DNA of 45,937 bases from Betaproteobacteria bacterium (GTDB taxonomy: Bacteria; Pseudomonadota; Gammaproteobacteria; Burkholderiales; Burkholderiaceae_C). How positions within the stretch are numbered: the first letter of the stretch is position 1; every line of letters begins with the position of its first letter. Under the pieces are notes generated by a model. The model ran no database searches and was not told the origin of the DNA. It saw nothing but the letters and a program-made list of their open reading frames with translations. Below are positions 26,081-36,019 of the stretch, one piece after another. The stretch is taken from positions 1 through 45,937 of the forward strand of contig JANYKR010000217.1 in the NCBI GenBank assembly GCA_025358155.1, in the 5' to 3' direction. A program made the position numbers and the translations under genes.

Positions 26081-27244
26081 TCAGCCCAGCTGCCGCAAGG
26101 CTTGTGCCAAGTCGGCCTGCAGATCGGCTACTGCCTCCAGCCCGATCGAGAACCGCACCAGGTGGCCGGGCAAGGCGGAGCGGTCGTCCCGCATCGCCGC
26201 CAGGTCGTAGGGCACGACCAGACTGACCGGGCCGCCCCAGGAGTAGCCGATCTTGAACAGCCGCAGTGCGTCGACGAAGGCATCGACCTGGGCAGCGCTG
26301 AGCCGCTCGTCCAGCATCACCGAAAACAGGCCAGCGGCAGCCGTGCAACTGGCTGCCCAGTGCGCATGGCCGGGTGCGCCGGGCAGCGCCGGGTGCAGCA
26401 CCTGGGTCACGGCGGGCTGCTGACCCAGCCAGGTGGCCAGGGCGCGTGCTGCTGCGTCGTGGGCGTGGTAGCGCAACGCCATCGTCGGCAGGTTGCGCAG
26501 GATGAACTCGGCATCGTTGGCGGCCACGCCCAGGCCGAGCTGGCCATGGACCTTGAGCAGCTTCAGGTGCAGCGCCTCGTCGCGGGTCACGACCGAGCCC
26601 ATCAGCACATCGGCGCCGCCAGAGGGGTACTTGGTCAGCGCCTGCATCACGATGTCCACACCCAGATCGAAGGCCCGAAAGGCCAGCCCGGCGCCCCAGG
26701 TGTTGTCCAACGCCACCAGCACGCCCTTGGCGCGGGCAGCGACCACCAGGGCCGGCAGGTCCGGAAACTCCATCGTCACCGAGCCCGGTGCCTCGACCCA
26801 GACCAGCCGGGTGCGCTCGTTGATGCGGGCGGCCAGATCGGCCGGGTTCATCGGGTCGTAGAACTGGTGCGTGATACCCCAACCCGCCAACACGCTGGCC
26901 GCCAGATCGCTGGACGGAAAGTAGACGTTGCTCGGCAGCAGCAGCTCGTCGCCCTGCTTGAGCAGCCCGAGGTTGACGTTCATGATCGCCGCCAGCCCGC
27001 TGGGCGACAGGATGCAGAACTTGCCGCCCTCCAGCGCTGCGAGCCGCTCCTCCAGCAAGTAGGTGGTGGGCGTACCGCGCAGGCCGTAGGTGTAGCCGGT
27101 CTTGGCGGTGTAGGTACGCCCCCGCAGCGCCGCCACGCTGGGGAAGATCACGGTCGAGGCCTTGAATACGCCGGGCGGAACGGCGTCCCAGCCAGCCGGT
27201 GGCTGGTAAGGGTGGTGGATCAGGCCGGTGATCAGGTCGGACAT
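26081..27244 (-). CDS. metC: Cystathionine beta-lyase (PLP enzyme)
   Basis: This 387-residue Cys/Met-metabolism PLP enzyme cleaves cystathionine to homocysteine, pyruvate and ammonia. The Schiff-base lysine is Lys205 in QALTKYPSGGADV, and the cofactor Asp is in VALDNTWGAGL (Asp180). The N-terminal YTYGLRGTPTTYLLEERL is typical. It lies 24 bases after rimO on the same strand and may belong to a phaR-rimO-metC transcript. The cystathionine beta-lyase assignment follows the alphaproteobacterial/betaproteobacterial MetC type; a gamma-lyase is less likely. Confidence 0.88.
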   Translation of the reverse strand: MSDLITGLIHHPYQPPAGWDAVPPGVFKASTVIFPSVAALRGRTYTAKTGYTYGLRGTPTTYLLEERLAALEGGKFCILSPSGLAAIMNVNLGLLKQGDELLLPSNVYFPSSDLAASVLAGWGITHQFYDPMNPADLAARINERTRLVWVEAPGSVTMEFPDLPALVVAARAKGVLVALDNTWGAGLAFRAFDLGVDIVMQALTKYPSGGADVLMGSVVTRDEALHLKLLKVHGQLGLGVAANDAEFILRNLPTMALRYHAHDAAARALATWLGQQPAVTQVLHPALPGAPGHAHWAASCTAAAGLFSVMLDERLSAAQVDAFVDALRLFKIGYSWGGPVSLVVPYDLAAMRDDRSALPGHLVRFSIGLEAVADLQADLAQALRQLG

Positions 27245-27268
27245 GGCGTTGCCTCGTGTTGGTTGGGC

Positions 27269-28708
27269 TCAGATCGGCTGGCCGACCAGGTCGTGGCCTT
27301 CGGTGCCGACGATGCGGGCGCGGGTGAACTCGCCCACCTTCAAGGTCTTGCTGGCTTTCTCGGGCGGCAGCAGCCGCACCGTGCCGTCGATCTCGGGCGC
27401 GTCGGCATAGCTGCGGCCGACACCGCCCTTGCGGCCCAGCGCCGGGGCGCGGTCGATCAGCACCTGCATGGTGGCGCCGACCCGGCGCTTCAGGCGCGCT
27501 GTGGAGACGGCTTCGGCCACCGCCATGAAGCGGGCCCGACGCTCCTCTCGCAGCTCGGTGGGCAGCGCACCGTCGAGCTCATTGGCCAGTGCGCCCTGCA
27601 CCGGTGAGTAGGCAAAACAGCCGGCGCGGTCGATCTGGGCCTCGCGCACAAAGTCGAGCAGGTGCTGGAACTGGGCCTCGGTCTCGCCCGGGAAACCGGC
27701 AATGAAGGTCGAGCGGATCACCAGCTCGGGGCAGTCCTGGCGCCACTTCAACAACCGGTCGAGGTTGCGCTCGCCGCTGGCGGGCCGCTTCATGCGGCGC
27801 AGCACCTCGGGGTGCGAATGCTGGAACGGCACGTCCAGGTAGGGCAGCACCCGCCCTGCGGCCATCATCGGCAGCAACTCATCCACATGCGGGTAGGGGT
27901 AGACATAGTGCAAGCGCACCCAGGCACCAAACGGCTTGGCCAGTTCAGCCAGTGCGTCGCACAGCTCGGTCATGCGGGTCTTGACCGGCCGGCCGTCGAA
28001 AAACCCGGTGCGGTACTTGACGTCCACACCGTAGGCGCTGGTGTCCTGGCTGACGATCAGCAACTCCTTGACGCCGGAGACAAACAGCGCCCTGGCCTCA
28101 CCCAGCACATCGCCCACCGGCCGCGAGACCAGGTCGCCGCGCATGCTGGGGATGATGCAGAAGGTGCAGCGATGGTTGCAGCCTTCGCTGATCTTGAGGT
28201 AGGCGTAGTGGCGCGGCGTGAGCTTGATGCCAGCCTCGCCGCGGAACTGGGCGCGCTGCTCCGGTACCAGGTCGACAAACGGATCGTGCGGCTTGGGCAC
28301 ATGCAAGTGCACCGCGTCCATCACCTCCTGGGTGGCATGCGGGCCGGTGACGGCCAGCACGCTGGGGTGCATCTGGCGCACCAGGTTGTCGCCGCCCACG
28401 CCGGTGTCCTTGCCGCCTTTGGCGCCGAGGCAGCCGGTGACGATCACCTTGCCATTGGCGGCCAGCGCCTCGCCGATGGTGTCGAGGCTCTCGCGCACCG
28501 CATCGTCGATGAAGCCGCAGGTGTTGACGATCACCAGGTCAGCGCCGATGAAGCTCTTGCTGGTCTGGTAGCCCTCGGCGCTGAGTTGGGTCAGGATCAG
28601 CTCGGAGTCGGTCAGCGCCTTGGGGCAGCCCAGGCTGACAAACGCGACGTGAGGCGGGCGAGCGCCGGCGGCGGTGGCCGAGGCAACGGGGGAGGCGGTG
28701 TCTTGCAT
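27269..28708 (-). CDS. rimO: Ribosomal protein S12 methylthiotransferase
   Basis: This 479-residue radical-SAM enzyme adds a methylthio group to an aspartate of ribosomal protein S12. The N-terminal MTTase domain has three cluster cysteines, Cys28 ([12 protein letters not shown]), Cys64 (VNTCGF) and Cys93 (TGCLGAKGG). The radical-SAM triad is Cys177/181/184 in [11 protein letters not shown]-terminal TRAM domain ends with '[19 protein letters not shown]'. The [12 protein letters not shown] form distinguishes RimO from MiaB. The length is slightly above E. coli RimO. Confidence 0.95.
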   Translation of the reverse strand: MQDTASPVASATAAGARPPHVAFVSLGCPKALTDSELILTQLSAEGYQTSKSFIGADLVIVNTCGFIDDAVRESLDTIGEALAANGKVIVTGCLGAKGGKDTGVGGDNLVRQMHPSVLAVTGPHATQEVMDAVHLHVPKPHDPFVDLVPEQRAQFRGEAGIKLTPRHYAYLKISEGCNHRCTFCIIPSMRGDLVSRPVGDVLGEARALFVSGVKELLIVSQDTSAYGVDVKYRTGFFDGRPVKTRMTELCDALAELAKPFGAWVRLHYVYPYPHVDELLPMMAAGRVLPYLDVPFQHSHPEVLRRMKRPASGERNLDRLLKWRQDCPELVIRSTFIAGFPGETEAQFQHLLDFVREAQIDRAGCFAYSPVQGALANELDGALPTELREERRARFMAVAEAVSTARLKRRVGATMQVLIDRAPALGRKGGVGRSYADAPEIDGTVRLLPPEKASKTLKVGEFTRARIVGTEGHDLVGQPI

Positions 28709-28736
28709 GCGCCGATTGTCGGCGATGCCCTGGCTG

Positions 28737-29360
28737 TCAGCGTTTGGGCGTGACTGGCGTGCCAGGCGTGACCGGCTTGACCGGCCTGACCGGCGTGATC
28801 CCCGGTATCACCGGAAACAACCCACCCGCAGCCATCTGCTCCTGCATCTGGGCGAACAGGCTCTTGCTCTGCTCCAGGTAGTTGCCCATCAGCCCCTGCA
28901 TCAGCGGCGCCTGGCCGCTGACAAACTGCGACCAGGTCTCGGGCGTCAGCGCCTTGGGTTCGAGCAGCCCTTTGCTCTGCTCGGCCAGCCGGGCCTGCAT
29001 GTCCACAAAGGCCTGCATGTTGGTCTCGAGGTAGCTGCCCATCATGCCCTGCAGGGTGTGGCCGTAGTAGCGGATGACCTGGGCCAGCATGGTGGTGGTG
29101 AACATCGGCATGCCGCCGGTTTCTTCTTCCAGGATGATTTGCAGCAGGATGCTGCGGGTCAGGTCGTCGGCGGTCTTGGCGTCGCGGACCTCGAAGTGCT
29201 CACCCTCCAGCACCATCTGCTTGACGTCGGCCAGCGTGATGTAGCTGCTGGTCTGGGTGTCGTAGAGGCGGCGGTTGGGGTACTTCTTGAGGATCCGCAA
29301 GTTGCCCTCGGCGGTGGCTTCAGCGGCTGGGGTGGCAGCGCTGCGGCGTTGAGATGGCAT
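28737..29360 (-). CDS. phaR: Polyhydroxyalkanoate synthesis repressor
   Basis: This 207-residue protein has the PHB accumulation DNA-binding domain at about 20-80 ([20 protein letters not shown], 'LADVKQMV'), followed by PHB_acc repeats that bind the polymer ('[25 protein letters not shown]' region in parts). PhaR represses phasin genes until granules form and titrate it. A good Shine-Dalgarno (aggag) precedes the ATG at 29360, which excludes the longer frame. The C-terminal 25 residues are an unusual PV-x-P repeat tail. Granule genes (phaC, phaP) are not in the window. Confidence 0.93.
   Translation of the reverse strand: MPSQRRSAATPAAEATAEGNLRILKKYPNRRLYDTQTSSYITLADVKQMVLEGEHFEVRDAKTADDLTRSILLQIILEEETGGMPMFTTTMLAQVIRYYGHTLQGMMGSYLETNMQAFVDMQARLAEQSKGLLEPKALTPETWSQFVSGQAPLMQGLMGNYLEQSKSLFAQMQEQMAAGGLFPVIPGITPVRPVKPVTPGTPVTPKR
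28750..28794 (-). repeat. 9-base in-frame repeat encoding the PhaR proline-rich tail
   Basis: Five degenerate units (consensus gtgaccggc on the plus strand) start at 28750, 28759, 28768, 28777 and 28786. They encode alternating Pro/Val/Thr. Confidence 0.8.
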
Positions 29361-29388
29361 TGCGGGTACTCCTAGGTCGATCCCCAAG

Positions 29389-29394
29389 ATTCTA
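29389..29394 (-). promoter_or_regulatory. -10 box for phaR
   Basis: TAGAAT is on the minus strand 28 bases before the phaR ATG, followed by cttgggg. The -35 region is not recognisable. Confidence 0.4.
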
Positions 29395-29516
29395 AGGAGC
29401 CGCATGCCCGCAGCCCGACAGGACTTTCCCCTGGGATCAACCCGCAGCGAAGTTGTCGGTGTGCCGTATGCGGCAAGCTGCGGCCAATGCTCGCCCACGC
29501 GCCGCCAGGGTAGCGC

Positions 29517-30446
29517 TCAAACCGCCCGCAGCGCCGCCCGCAGCTGCGCGCCTACCTCGGGCTTGTCGGCAAACGGATCGGTGGGGTTGCGGCCCATCAC
29601 CACGTCTTCCATCCGGGTCTGCACCGAGGCCAGCGCCTTGGGGTGGCTGAAGATGTAGAACTGCTGGCTGCGCAGCGCGGCAAACACCTTCAGCGCCACA
29701 TCGGCAGCGCTGACCTTGCCGCTGCCCACGGCCTTTTCGCTCATCGCCTTGCCGATCAGCTGGCTGCGGGTGGGTTGGGCGTCGGCATCGAGCAGGCCGG
29801 TCGGCCGGTTGCGCTGGCTGGCGCTGATGCCGGTCGGCACAAAGAACGGGCACAGCACATGGGCATGGACCTGCTCGGTGACCAGCGCCAGGTCCTGGTG
29901 CAGCGTCTCGCTGAGCGTGACGACCGCATGCTTGCTGACGTTGTAGACGCCCATGTTGGGAGGGCTCAGCAGGCCGGCCATCGACGCGGTGTTGACGATG
30001 TGGCCCTCGAAGCCTGGGTCGGCGGCGGCGGCGGCCAACATCATCGGCGTGAACAGGCGCACGCCGTGGATCACGCCCCACACATTCACGCCCAGCACCC
30101 ATTCCCAGTCTTTGACGGTGTTCTCCCAGACCAGGCCGCCGCTGCCGACACCGGCGTTATTGAACACCAGGCTGGGTGCGCCAAAGGTCTGCTGAACCGC
30201 ATCGGCCAGAGCCTGCATCTGATCGGCCTTGGACACATCGACGACGCGGGCGATCACCCGGCCGTAGTGCAGCGCGGCCAGCGCTTCGACCTCGGCCCAG
30301 GCAGCGTTGAGGGCGTCGGCCTGCACATCGACCATCACCACGTTCATGCCCTCGCGGGCGGCGATGCGGGCGCATTCCAGGCCAAAGCCCGACGCTGCGC
30401 CGGTGAGCACGGCGGTCTGGCCCTTGAAACTCTTTTGCGGGTTCAT
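29517..30446 (-). CDS. SDR-family NAD(P)-dependent oxidoreductase
   Basis: This 309-residue classical short-chain dehydrogenase has the nucleotide loop TGAASGFG (15-22), NNAG (96-99), catalytic Ser155 (NTASMAG) and Tyr168-x3-Lys172 (YNVSK). The C-terminal region is longer than in simple 250-residue SDRs and includes 'FYIFSHPKALASVQTRMEDV', a feature of a group of proteobacterial SDRs of unknown substrate. It is the last gene of the acyl-CoA run; its start overlaps the GST stop by four bases. A role in reducing or oxidising a beta-hydroxy or keto intermediate is inferred from context. Confidence 0.88.
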   Translation of the reverse strand: MNPQKSFKGQTAVLTGAASGFGLECARIAAREGMNVVMVDVQADALNAAWAEVEALAALHYGRVIARVVDVSKADQMQALADAVQQTFGAPSLVFNNAGVGSGGLVWENTVKDWEWVLGVNVWGVIHGVRLFTPMMLAAAAADPGFEGHIVNTASMAGLLSPPNMGVYNVSKHAVVTLSETLHQDLALVTEQVHAHVLCPFFVPTGISASQRNRPTGLLDADAQPTRSQLIGKAMSEKAVGSGKVSAADVALKVFAALRSQQFYIFSHPKALASVQTRMEDVVMGRNPTDPFADKPEVGAQLRAALRAV

Positions 30447-31381
30447 GCGGCAAGTGCTTTCTTGATCTGGAAGCCGAAGCGGGGAAAGTGAACATGGACC
30501 GTGCCGGCCCGCGGGTCGGTGCGTCGTACCACCACCTCGTCGGCCGACAAGCCGACCAGGCTGCCGGCGACCGGGTCGCTGCCGTAGTCGGTGGCGGCAA
30601 CGGTGATGGCCTGGCCGGGCTCGAAGCCGAGGTCTGCCGCCACCGCCGCCGGGGCGTAGCGCTTGACTGCCGCCGCAGCGGCGGCGACCGCGACGGCGTC
30701 GGTGCTGCTCAGGGCCTCACTGGCGGCGTGGCCGGTGGACAGCAGCCGGTCCAGCCAGGCGCGCACCGCCGGGTAGCCGTCCAGCAGGTAGGCCACAGGC
30801 TGGGCAAGGTGCACAAACCACAGGCAGTGGCCAACGGAGAAATCGGCGATGCAGGGCTCAGCGCCGAACAGCCACGGCCCGCCTTGCGCCAACTGGGCGT
30901 TTAGGGCGCCGAGGTGGGCCTTGAGCTGCACCGTGCCGTCGGGCAGCGAGAGGCGCGGCAGGTTGCCGCGCATGGCAGCACGGTCGGCCGGAAAGGCCTG
31001 CAACACCTCAGGCGGCAGGCCGCCCAGGATGGCGGGCGCGCCGGCCGGCTGCAACGCCCAGCAGACGACAGCGGGGAACAAAAGGGTGTCGGCCCACTGC
31101 GCGAGCAAAGGCGCCAGCGGCGCGCTCGCCGGGTAAAGGCTGGGCGCGGGCTGGCGGGCCTCCAGCAGCCGGGCGATCAGCGCGGTGTCGCAGTAGATGT
31201 CGGCGCCCACCTGCAGCACCGGTGTCTTGCGGTAGCCGCCGGTCAGCGCCACCACATCGGGTTTGGGCATCACCGGCGGGATCAGCACCGAGCGCCAGGG
31301 CAACTGCTTGAAGCCCAGGATCAGCCGCACCTTCTCGGCAAAGGGCGACATCGGGTAGTGGTGCAGGATCAGGTCGGACAT
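30443..31381 (-). CDS. Glutathione S-transferase family protein with extra C-terminal domain
   Basis: This 312-residue protein has a thioredoxin-like N-terminal domain (about 1-80; HHYPMSPFAEKVRLILG, then 'KTPVLQVGADIYCDT' with the cis-Pro) and an all-helical GST C-domain (about 85-215). Residues about 250-312 form an additional beta-rich module ('AITVAATDYGSDPVAGSLVG', 'VHVHFPRFGFQI') absent from normal GSTs of about 200-230 residues. A Ser after the first strand (YPMSPF) is the likely glutathione-activating residue. A Shine-Dalgarno gagga precedes ATG 31381. It probably conjugates or isomerises an electrophile. The extra domain has no assigned role here. Confidence 0.85.
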   Translation of the reverse strand: MSDLILHHYPMSPFAEKVRLILGFKQLPWRSVLIPPVMPKPDVVALTGGYRKTPVLQVGADIYCDTALIARLLEARQPAPSLYPASAPLAPLLAQWADTLLFPAVVCWALQPAGAPAILGGLPPEVLQAFPADRAAMRGNLPRLSLPDGTVQLKAHLGALNAQLAQGGPWLFGAEPCIADFSVGHCLWFVHLAQPVAYLLDGYPAVRAWLDRLLSTGHAASEALSSTDAVAVAAAAAAVKRYAPAAVAADLGFEPGQAITVAATDYGSDPVAGSLVGLSADEVVVRRTDPRAGTVHVHFPRFGFQIKKALAA

Positions 31382-31404
31382 GGGTTTTCCTCGTTGGGGT
31401 GGAG

Positions 31405-33105
31405 TCAATGCAACTGGGAGCGGGCGACGATGCCGGCCAGGTCCAGACCCGCTGGCAAGCTGCCGTAAACATCGCTGGCCTCGGCCAGACGGCTGGCGCA
31501 AAAGGCGTGAAATACCGCATCGGTCGAGTGCTGGCGCAGCAGCGCAGCCTGCAGCACGAGCGCGGTGTCCCGGGCCAGGCGACGGGCTTGCGCCTCGTCG
31601 GCGTGCTCGCCCGCGCCGCCGTCCAGGCCGTGCAGCACCCGGGTCAAAGCGGCGTCCAGTGCCGGGTGAGCGCCCCTGACTGGCGCCATCTCATGCGCCA
31701 GCGCGTCGGCCACCGCGCCGGTGCGCAGCGCCCGCTTCAAGTCCAGCGCCATGATGTTGCCGGCGCCCTCCCAGATCGAGTTGAGCGGCATTTCGCGGTA
31801 GATGCGGGCCATCACGCCCTCGCCTTGCTCTTCGACGTAACCGTTGCCGCCCAGGCACTCCATCGCCTCCTGGGCAAATCCGGCGCCGCGCTTGCAGACC
31901 CAGAACTTGGCGATCGGCGTCAGCACCCGGCCGATCAAGGCCTCATGGCTGCTGAGGTCGGTGCCGTGCTCGGTGGCGTCCACGGCGCGGGCCAGGCGCA
32001 GCGCCAAGGCCGTGGCGGCTTCGCTCTCGATCGCCAGGTCGGCCAACACGTTTTGCATCATCGGCTGCTCGACCAGGCGCTTGCCGAAGGCTTGGCGCTG
32101 CGATGTGTGCTGCAGCGCAATCGACAGCGCCTGGCGCATCAGCCCGGCAGTGCCCAGCGCGCAGTCGAGCCGGGTGATCGCGCCCATCGCCAGGATCTGC
32201 GGGATGCCGCGGCCCTCTTGCCCCACCAGCCAGGCCGCAGCGCCATGAAACTCGACCTCCGAGCTGGCGTTGGCCTGGTTGCCCAACTTGTGTTTGAGCC
32301 GCTGCACCCGAATCGCGTTGAGGCCGGCCCCGCCCTGCCCCGCCGGCCCTTCTGGCAACCAGCGCGGCAGAAAGAAGCAGCTCAGGCCGCCCGCTGACTG
32401 GGCCGGCGTGCGCGCCAGCACCAGAAAGGCATCACACATCGGCGCCGACATAAACCATTTGTGGCCGGTCAGCTTGAAGCGTTGGCCCCAGGCATCGCTG
32501 CCGTCGGGCGTCGCCACCGTGGTGTTGGCCCGCACGTCCGAGCCGCCTTGCTTCTCGGTCATGCCCATGCCCATGGTCAGGCCGTGTTTCTGGTCAAACG
32601 GCAGAAATCGACCGTCGTAGACCCGGCTGGCCAGGCCCGGCCCCCAGGCGGCATGGATGGCGGGGTTGGCGCGCAGTGCGGGCATGACGGCATAGGTCAT
32701 CGAGATTGGACACAGGATGCTGGGCTCGGCCTCGGTGAACAGCATGAAGGCGGCAGCGCGCTCGATGTGGGCACCCGGTGCCTGTGTCCAGGGCGTGCCG
32801 TGCAGGCCTTGCTGCATCGCTTCGGCCATCAGCGCGTGGTAGCTGGGGTGGAACTCGACCTCGTCGATGCGGTGGCCAAAACGGTCATGGCTTTTCAGCT
32901 GGGGCGAGAAGGTGTTGGCCAGCCGGGCATGGCGCTGCATCGCGGCCGAGCCGGCGGTGGCACCGAGTGCGGCAAATCGTGTTGCGTCAAAAGCCGGCAG
33001 GTTGAAACGCAATGCGTGCTGCAGCGCACGGTTGCCGGTGAACAGGTTCTGGTCGACCAGCGGCGTGCTCTGGTTGAAGACATCGTGGGTGACAGCGGTG
33101 CTCAT
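31405..33105 (-). CDS. aidB: AidB-type acyl-CoA dehydrogenase-like flavoprotein
   Basis: This 566-residue protein aligns along its length with E. coli AidB: 'VFNQSTPLVDQNLF', 'GMGMTEKQGGSDVRANTT', 'GHKWFMSAPMCDAFLVLA', 'LKHKLGNQANASSEVEF', 'TRLDCALGTAGLMRQA' and 'YREMPLNSIWEGAGNIMALD'. AidB is induced in the adaptive response to alkylation, binds DNA, and has weak isovaleryl-CoA dehydrogenase activity. Here it lies in a beta-oxidation run, coupled by a four-base overlap to the ElaA-like gene. A strong Shine-Dalgarno (ggagg) fixes the start at 33105. Its physiological substrate could be an acyl-CoA rather than an alkylating agent. Confidence 0.9.
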   Translation of the reverse strand: MSTAVTHDVFNQSTPLVDQNLFTGNRALQHALRFNLPAFDATRFAALGATAGSAAMQRHARLANTFSPQLKSHDRFGHRIDEVEFHPSYHALMAEAMQQGLHGTPWTQAPGAHIERAAAFMLFTEAEPSILCPISMTYAVMPALRANPAIHAAWGPGLASRVYDGRFLPFDQKHGLTMGMGMTEKQGGSDVRANTTVATPDGSDAWGQRFKLTGHKWFMSAPMCDAFLVLARTPAQSAGGLSCFFLPRWLPEGPAGQGGAGLNAIRVQRLKHKLGNQANASSEVEFHGAAAWLVGQEGRGIPQILAMGAITRLDCALGTAGLMRQALSIALQHTSQRQAFGKRLVEQPMMQNVLADLAIESEAATALALRLARAVDATEHGTDLSSHEALIGRVLTPIAKFWVCKRGAGFAQEAMECLGGNGYVEEQGEGVMARIYREMPLNSIWEGAGNIMALDLKRALRTGAVADALAHEMAPVRGAHPALDAALTRVLHGLDGGAGEHADEAQARRLARDTALVLQAALLRQHSTDAVFHAFCASRLAEASDVYGSLPAGLDLAGIVARSQLH

Positions 33106-33554
33106 GGCAACCTCCACATTTCGATGTGCAAGATGGTGTCTTCGATGTAGTGCTCGCCGACCGGGACAAAGCCATGACGGCCGTAGAAGCGCTGCAAATG
33201 CGACTGCGCGCTGATGCGGTTGCCGGCACCCGGCCAGACGGCGTCAGTCTGCGCCACGCCCGCGGCCACCAACTGGTCGGCCAGACCGCTGCCGCGCAGC
33301 GGCCGGTCGAGCACCACCCGGCCGATCGACGGCTCGGCATACTTGAGGCCGGGGTCGACCAGTCGGAGGTAGGCGCGCAACTCGCCTGCCGCATCCCGCC
33401 CGCTGAGGTGCCAGCAGTGTCGGTCTACGCCGTCCGGGTCGAGATATGCCACTTGCTCCAGGATGAAGACCCTGGCGCGCAGGGCCAGCATGTCGTAGAC
33501 CCCGTCCACGCCCAGGTCGGCAAAGCGCTGCCAGGTCCAGGTCAGGGTGATCAT
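33102..33554 (-). CDS. GNAT-family N-acetyltransferase, ElaA-like
   Basis: This 150-residue protein carries a GNAT fold with an ElaA-like pattern: 'LALRARVFILEQVAYLDPDG', 'DRHCWHLSG', the CoA-binding core IGRVVLDRPLRGSGLADQL, and 'AQSHLQRFYGRHGFVPVGE'. ElaA substrates are unknown. It overlaps the aidB start by four bases and follows the CurA-like gene by 20 bases, so it is translated within the same run. There is no strong Shine-Dalgarno. Confidence 0.88.
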   Translation of the reverse strand: MITLTWTWQRFADLGVDGVYDMLALRARVFILEQVAYLDPDGVDRHCWHLSGRDAAGELRAYLRLVDPGLKYAEPSIGRVVLDRPLRGSGLADQLVAAGVAQTDAVWPGAGNRISAQSHLQRFYGRHGFVPVGEHYIEDTILHIEMWRLP

Positions 33555-33574
33555 CGCCGCATCCCAGGCTCAGG

Positions 33575-34597
33575 TCAGATCAGCTTGACCAGTTGCTTGC
33601 CAAAGTTCTTGCCTTTGAGCAGGCCGAAAAACGCCTCGGGCGCGGCCTCGATGCCCTGCGCAACCGTCTCGCGGTACTTCAGCGTGCCAGCCGCCACCCC
33701 GGCGCCCAACTCGGCCAGCGCTTCGGGCCAGTCGGCCATGTGCTCGCTGACGATGAAGCCCTGGATCTTCATCCGGTTGACCAGGATCAGCTGGGGCGCG
33801 ACCAGCGGGATCGGCTCTCCGTTGTAGCCGCTGATCATGCCGCACATCGCAACCCGGCTGAAGGCGTTGGCCCGCAACATCACCGCGTCCAGGATCATGC
33901 CGCCGACGTTCTCGAAGTGGCCGTCGATGCCGTCAGGGCAGGCTTCTTTGAGCGCCTGTGACAGCGATTTCAGGTCGGGGTGCTGCTTGTAGTCGATGCA
34001 GGCATCAAAGCCGAGTTCTTCAACCACGTAGCGGCATTTGTCCGCACCACCGGCGATGCCCACCGCCCGCGCGCCACGCGCCTTGGCCAGCTGACCCACG
34101 GCGCTGCCCACCGCGCCACTGGCTGCCGAGACCACCACCGTCTCGCCGGCCTTGGGATTGATGATGCGCACCAGACCGTGCCAGGCGGTGACACCCGGCA
34201 TGCCCACCACGCCAAGGTAGGCCTGCAGGGGGATCTTGCGGGTATCGACCTTTTGCAGCACGCCGCGCTGGTTGGCATCGACCACCCGGTACTGCTGCCA
34301 GCCGCCCATGCCCAGCACCGTGTCGCCCACGGCAAAGTTGGGATTGCGTGACGCCACCACTTCGCCCACGGTGCCGCCACCCATCACCTCGCCCAGCGCT
34401 TGCGGCACGGCGTAGCTCTTGCCGTCGTTCATGCGGCCGCGCATGTACGGGTCCAGGCTCATGTAGTGATGGCGCACCAGCACTTGGCCGTCGTCCAGCT
34501 CGGGGACACTCAGCTCGACGAGTTTGAAGTTGTCGGCGTTGGGCTCACCGGCGGGGCGGGAGACCAACTGGATCTGTTTGTTGATGATGTTGCTCAT
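33575..34597 (-). CDS. NADP-dependent zinc-independent MDR oxidoreductase (CurA / prostaglandin-reductase type)
   Basis: This 340-residue medium-chain reductase has 'SLDPYMRGRMND', 'GMPGVTAWHGL', the nucleotide loop AASGAVGSAVGQLAKARG, 'YKQHPDLKSLSQAL' and 'HFENVGG'. No structural or catalytic zinc cysteines are present, as expected for the NADPH-dependent alkenal/one reductases (E. coli CurA, LTB4DH). These reduce the double bond of alpha,beta-unsaturated ketones and aldehydes. In this operon it may reduce enone intermediates or detoxify reactive enals. Confidence 0.9.
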   Translation of the reverse strand: MSNIINKQIQLVSRPAGEPNADNFKLVELSVPELDDGQVLVRHHYMSLDPYMRGRMNDGKSYAVPQALGEVMGGGTVGEVVASRNPNFAVGDTVLGMGGWQQYRVVDANQRGVLQKVDTRKIPLQAYLGVVGMPGVTAWHGLVRIINPKAGETVVVSAASGAVGSAVGQLAKARGARAVGIAGGADKCRYVVEELGFDACIDYKQHPDLKSLSQALKEACPDGIDGHFENVGGMILDAVMLRANAFSRVAMCGMISGYNGEPIPLVAPQLILVNRMKIQGFIVSEHMADWPEALAELGAGVAAGTLKYRETVAQGIEAAPEAFFGLLKGKNFGKQLVKLI

Positions 34598-34647
34598 TGG
34601 GAGGGGTGCTTTCAGGGTTGTGGGGTTGAGGTGGGATGGGCTTGAGG

Positions 34648-35121
34648 TCAGTCAGGCGCTGCAGGCGTCTTGACAGACGCAGGGCCGGTCTGGGTCGTCA
34701 CCCGGCCACGCGCCGGCAGCGCACGCAGGTATTTGAAGGTGCCGGTGGCGTTGGCGCAGAGCTTGCCCTCGTCGTCGAACAGCGAGGCTTCACAAAACGC
34801 CATCGTGGTGGTCTTGTGCAGCACCTTGGCCACGGCGCGTAACTGGTGCTCTGCCGGACGCATGAAGCTGGTTTTCATCTCGATCGTGGCCACGCCGGTG
34901 CCGTGCGGGTTGGCACTGCGCGCGGCCATCGCCATGGACACGTCCAGCATGGTCATGACCACGCCGCCGTGTGCCACGTCCCAGGTGTTGAGGTGGGACG
35001 CATCCAGGTCGATGCGCAAATCGGCATGGCCGTCGCCAAAACCGTGCAGCTCGATGCCCAGCGATTCGACAAACGGCACTTTGACCGGAAACTGCAGGGT
35101 GGGTGGCTTTTTGTGGGGCAT
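34648..35121 (-). CDS. PaaI-family hotdog thioesterase
   Basis: This 157-residue single hotdog domain has the family core 'HLNTWDVAHGGVVMTMLDVSMAMAARS' (in parts NTWDVAHGGV and MLDVSMAMAA), followed by 'ATIEMKTSFMRPA' and 'ASLFDDEGKLCANATGTFKYL'. PaaI-type enzymes hydrolyse phenylacetyl- or medium-chain acyl-CoAs, releasing CoA from dead-end intermediates. The start MPHKKPP is chosen; the upstream frame enters the SDR gene. The catalytic Asp of the HGG-type active site is probably in the WDVAHGG segment or the MLDV helix. Confidence 0.88.
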   Translation of the reverse strand: MPHKKPPTLQFPVKVPFVESLGIELHGFGDGHADLRIDLDASHLNTWDVAHGGVVMTMLDVSMAMAARSANPHGTGVATIEMKTSFMRPAEHQLRAVAKVLHKTTTMAFCEASLFDDEGKLCANATGTFKYLRALPARGRVTTQTGPASVKTPAAPD

Positions 35122-35161
35122 GGTCTGCTGGGGTACGGGCCGGCGGGTGAGTGTCAGGCGG

Positions 35162-35953
<792 letters not shown>

Positions 35954-36019
35954 GGTGCAGCGCCTTTCAAGAAGGGTTGGGGGATGCGCATGGGCGCGTT
36001 GAAAAGCAAGGCCGCGACA

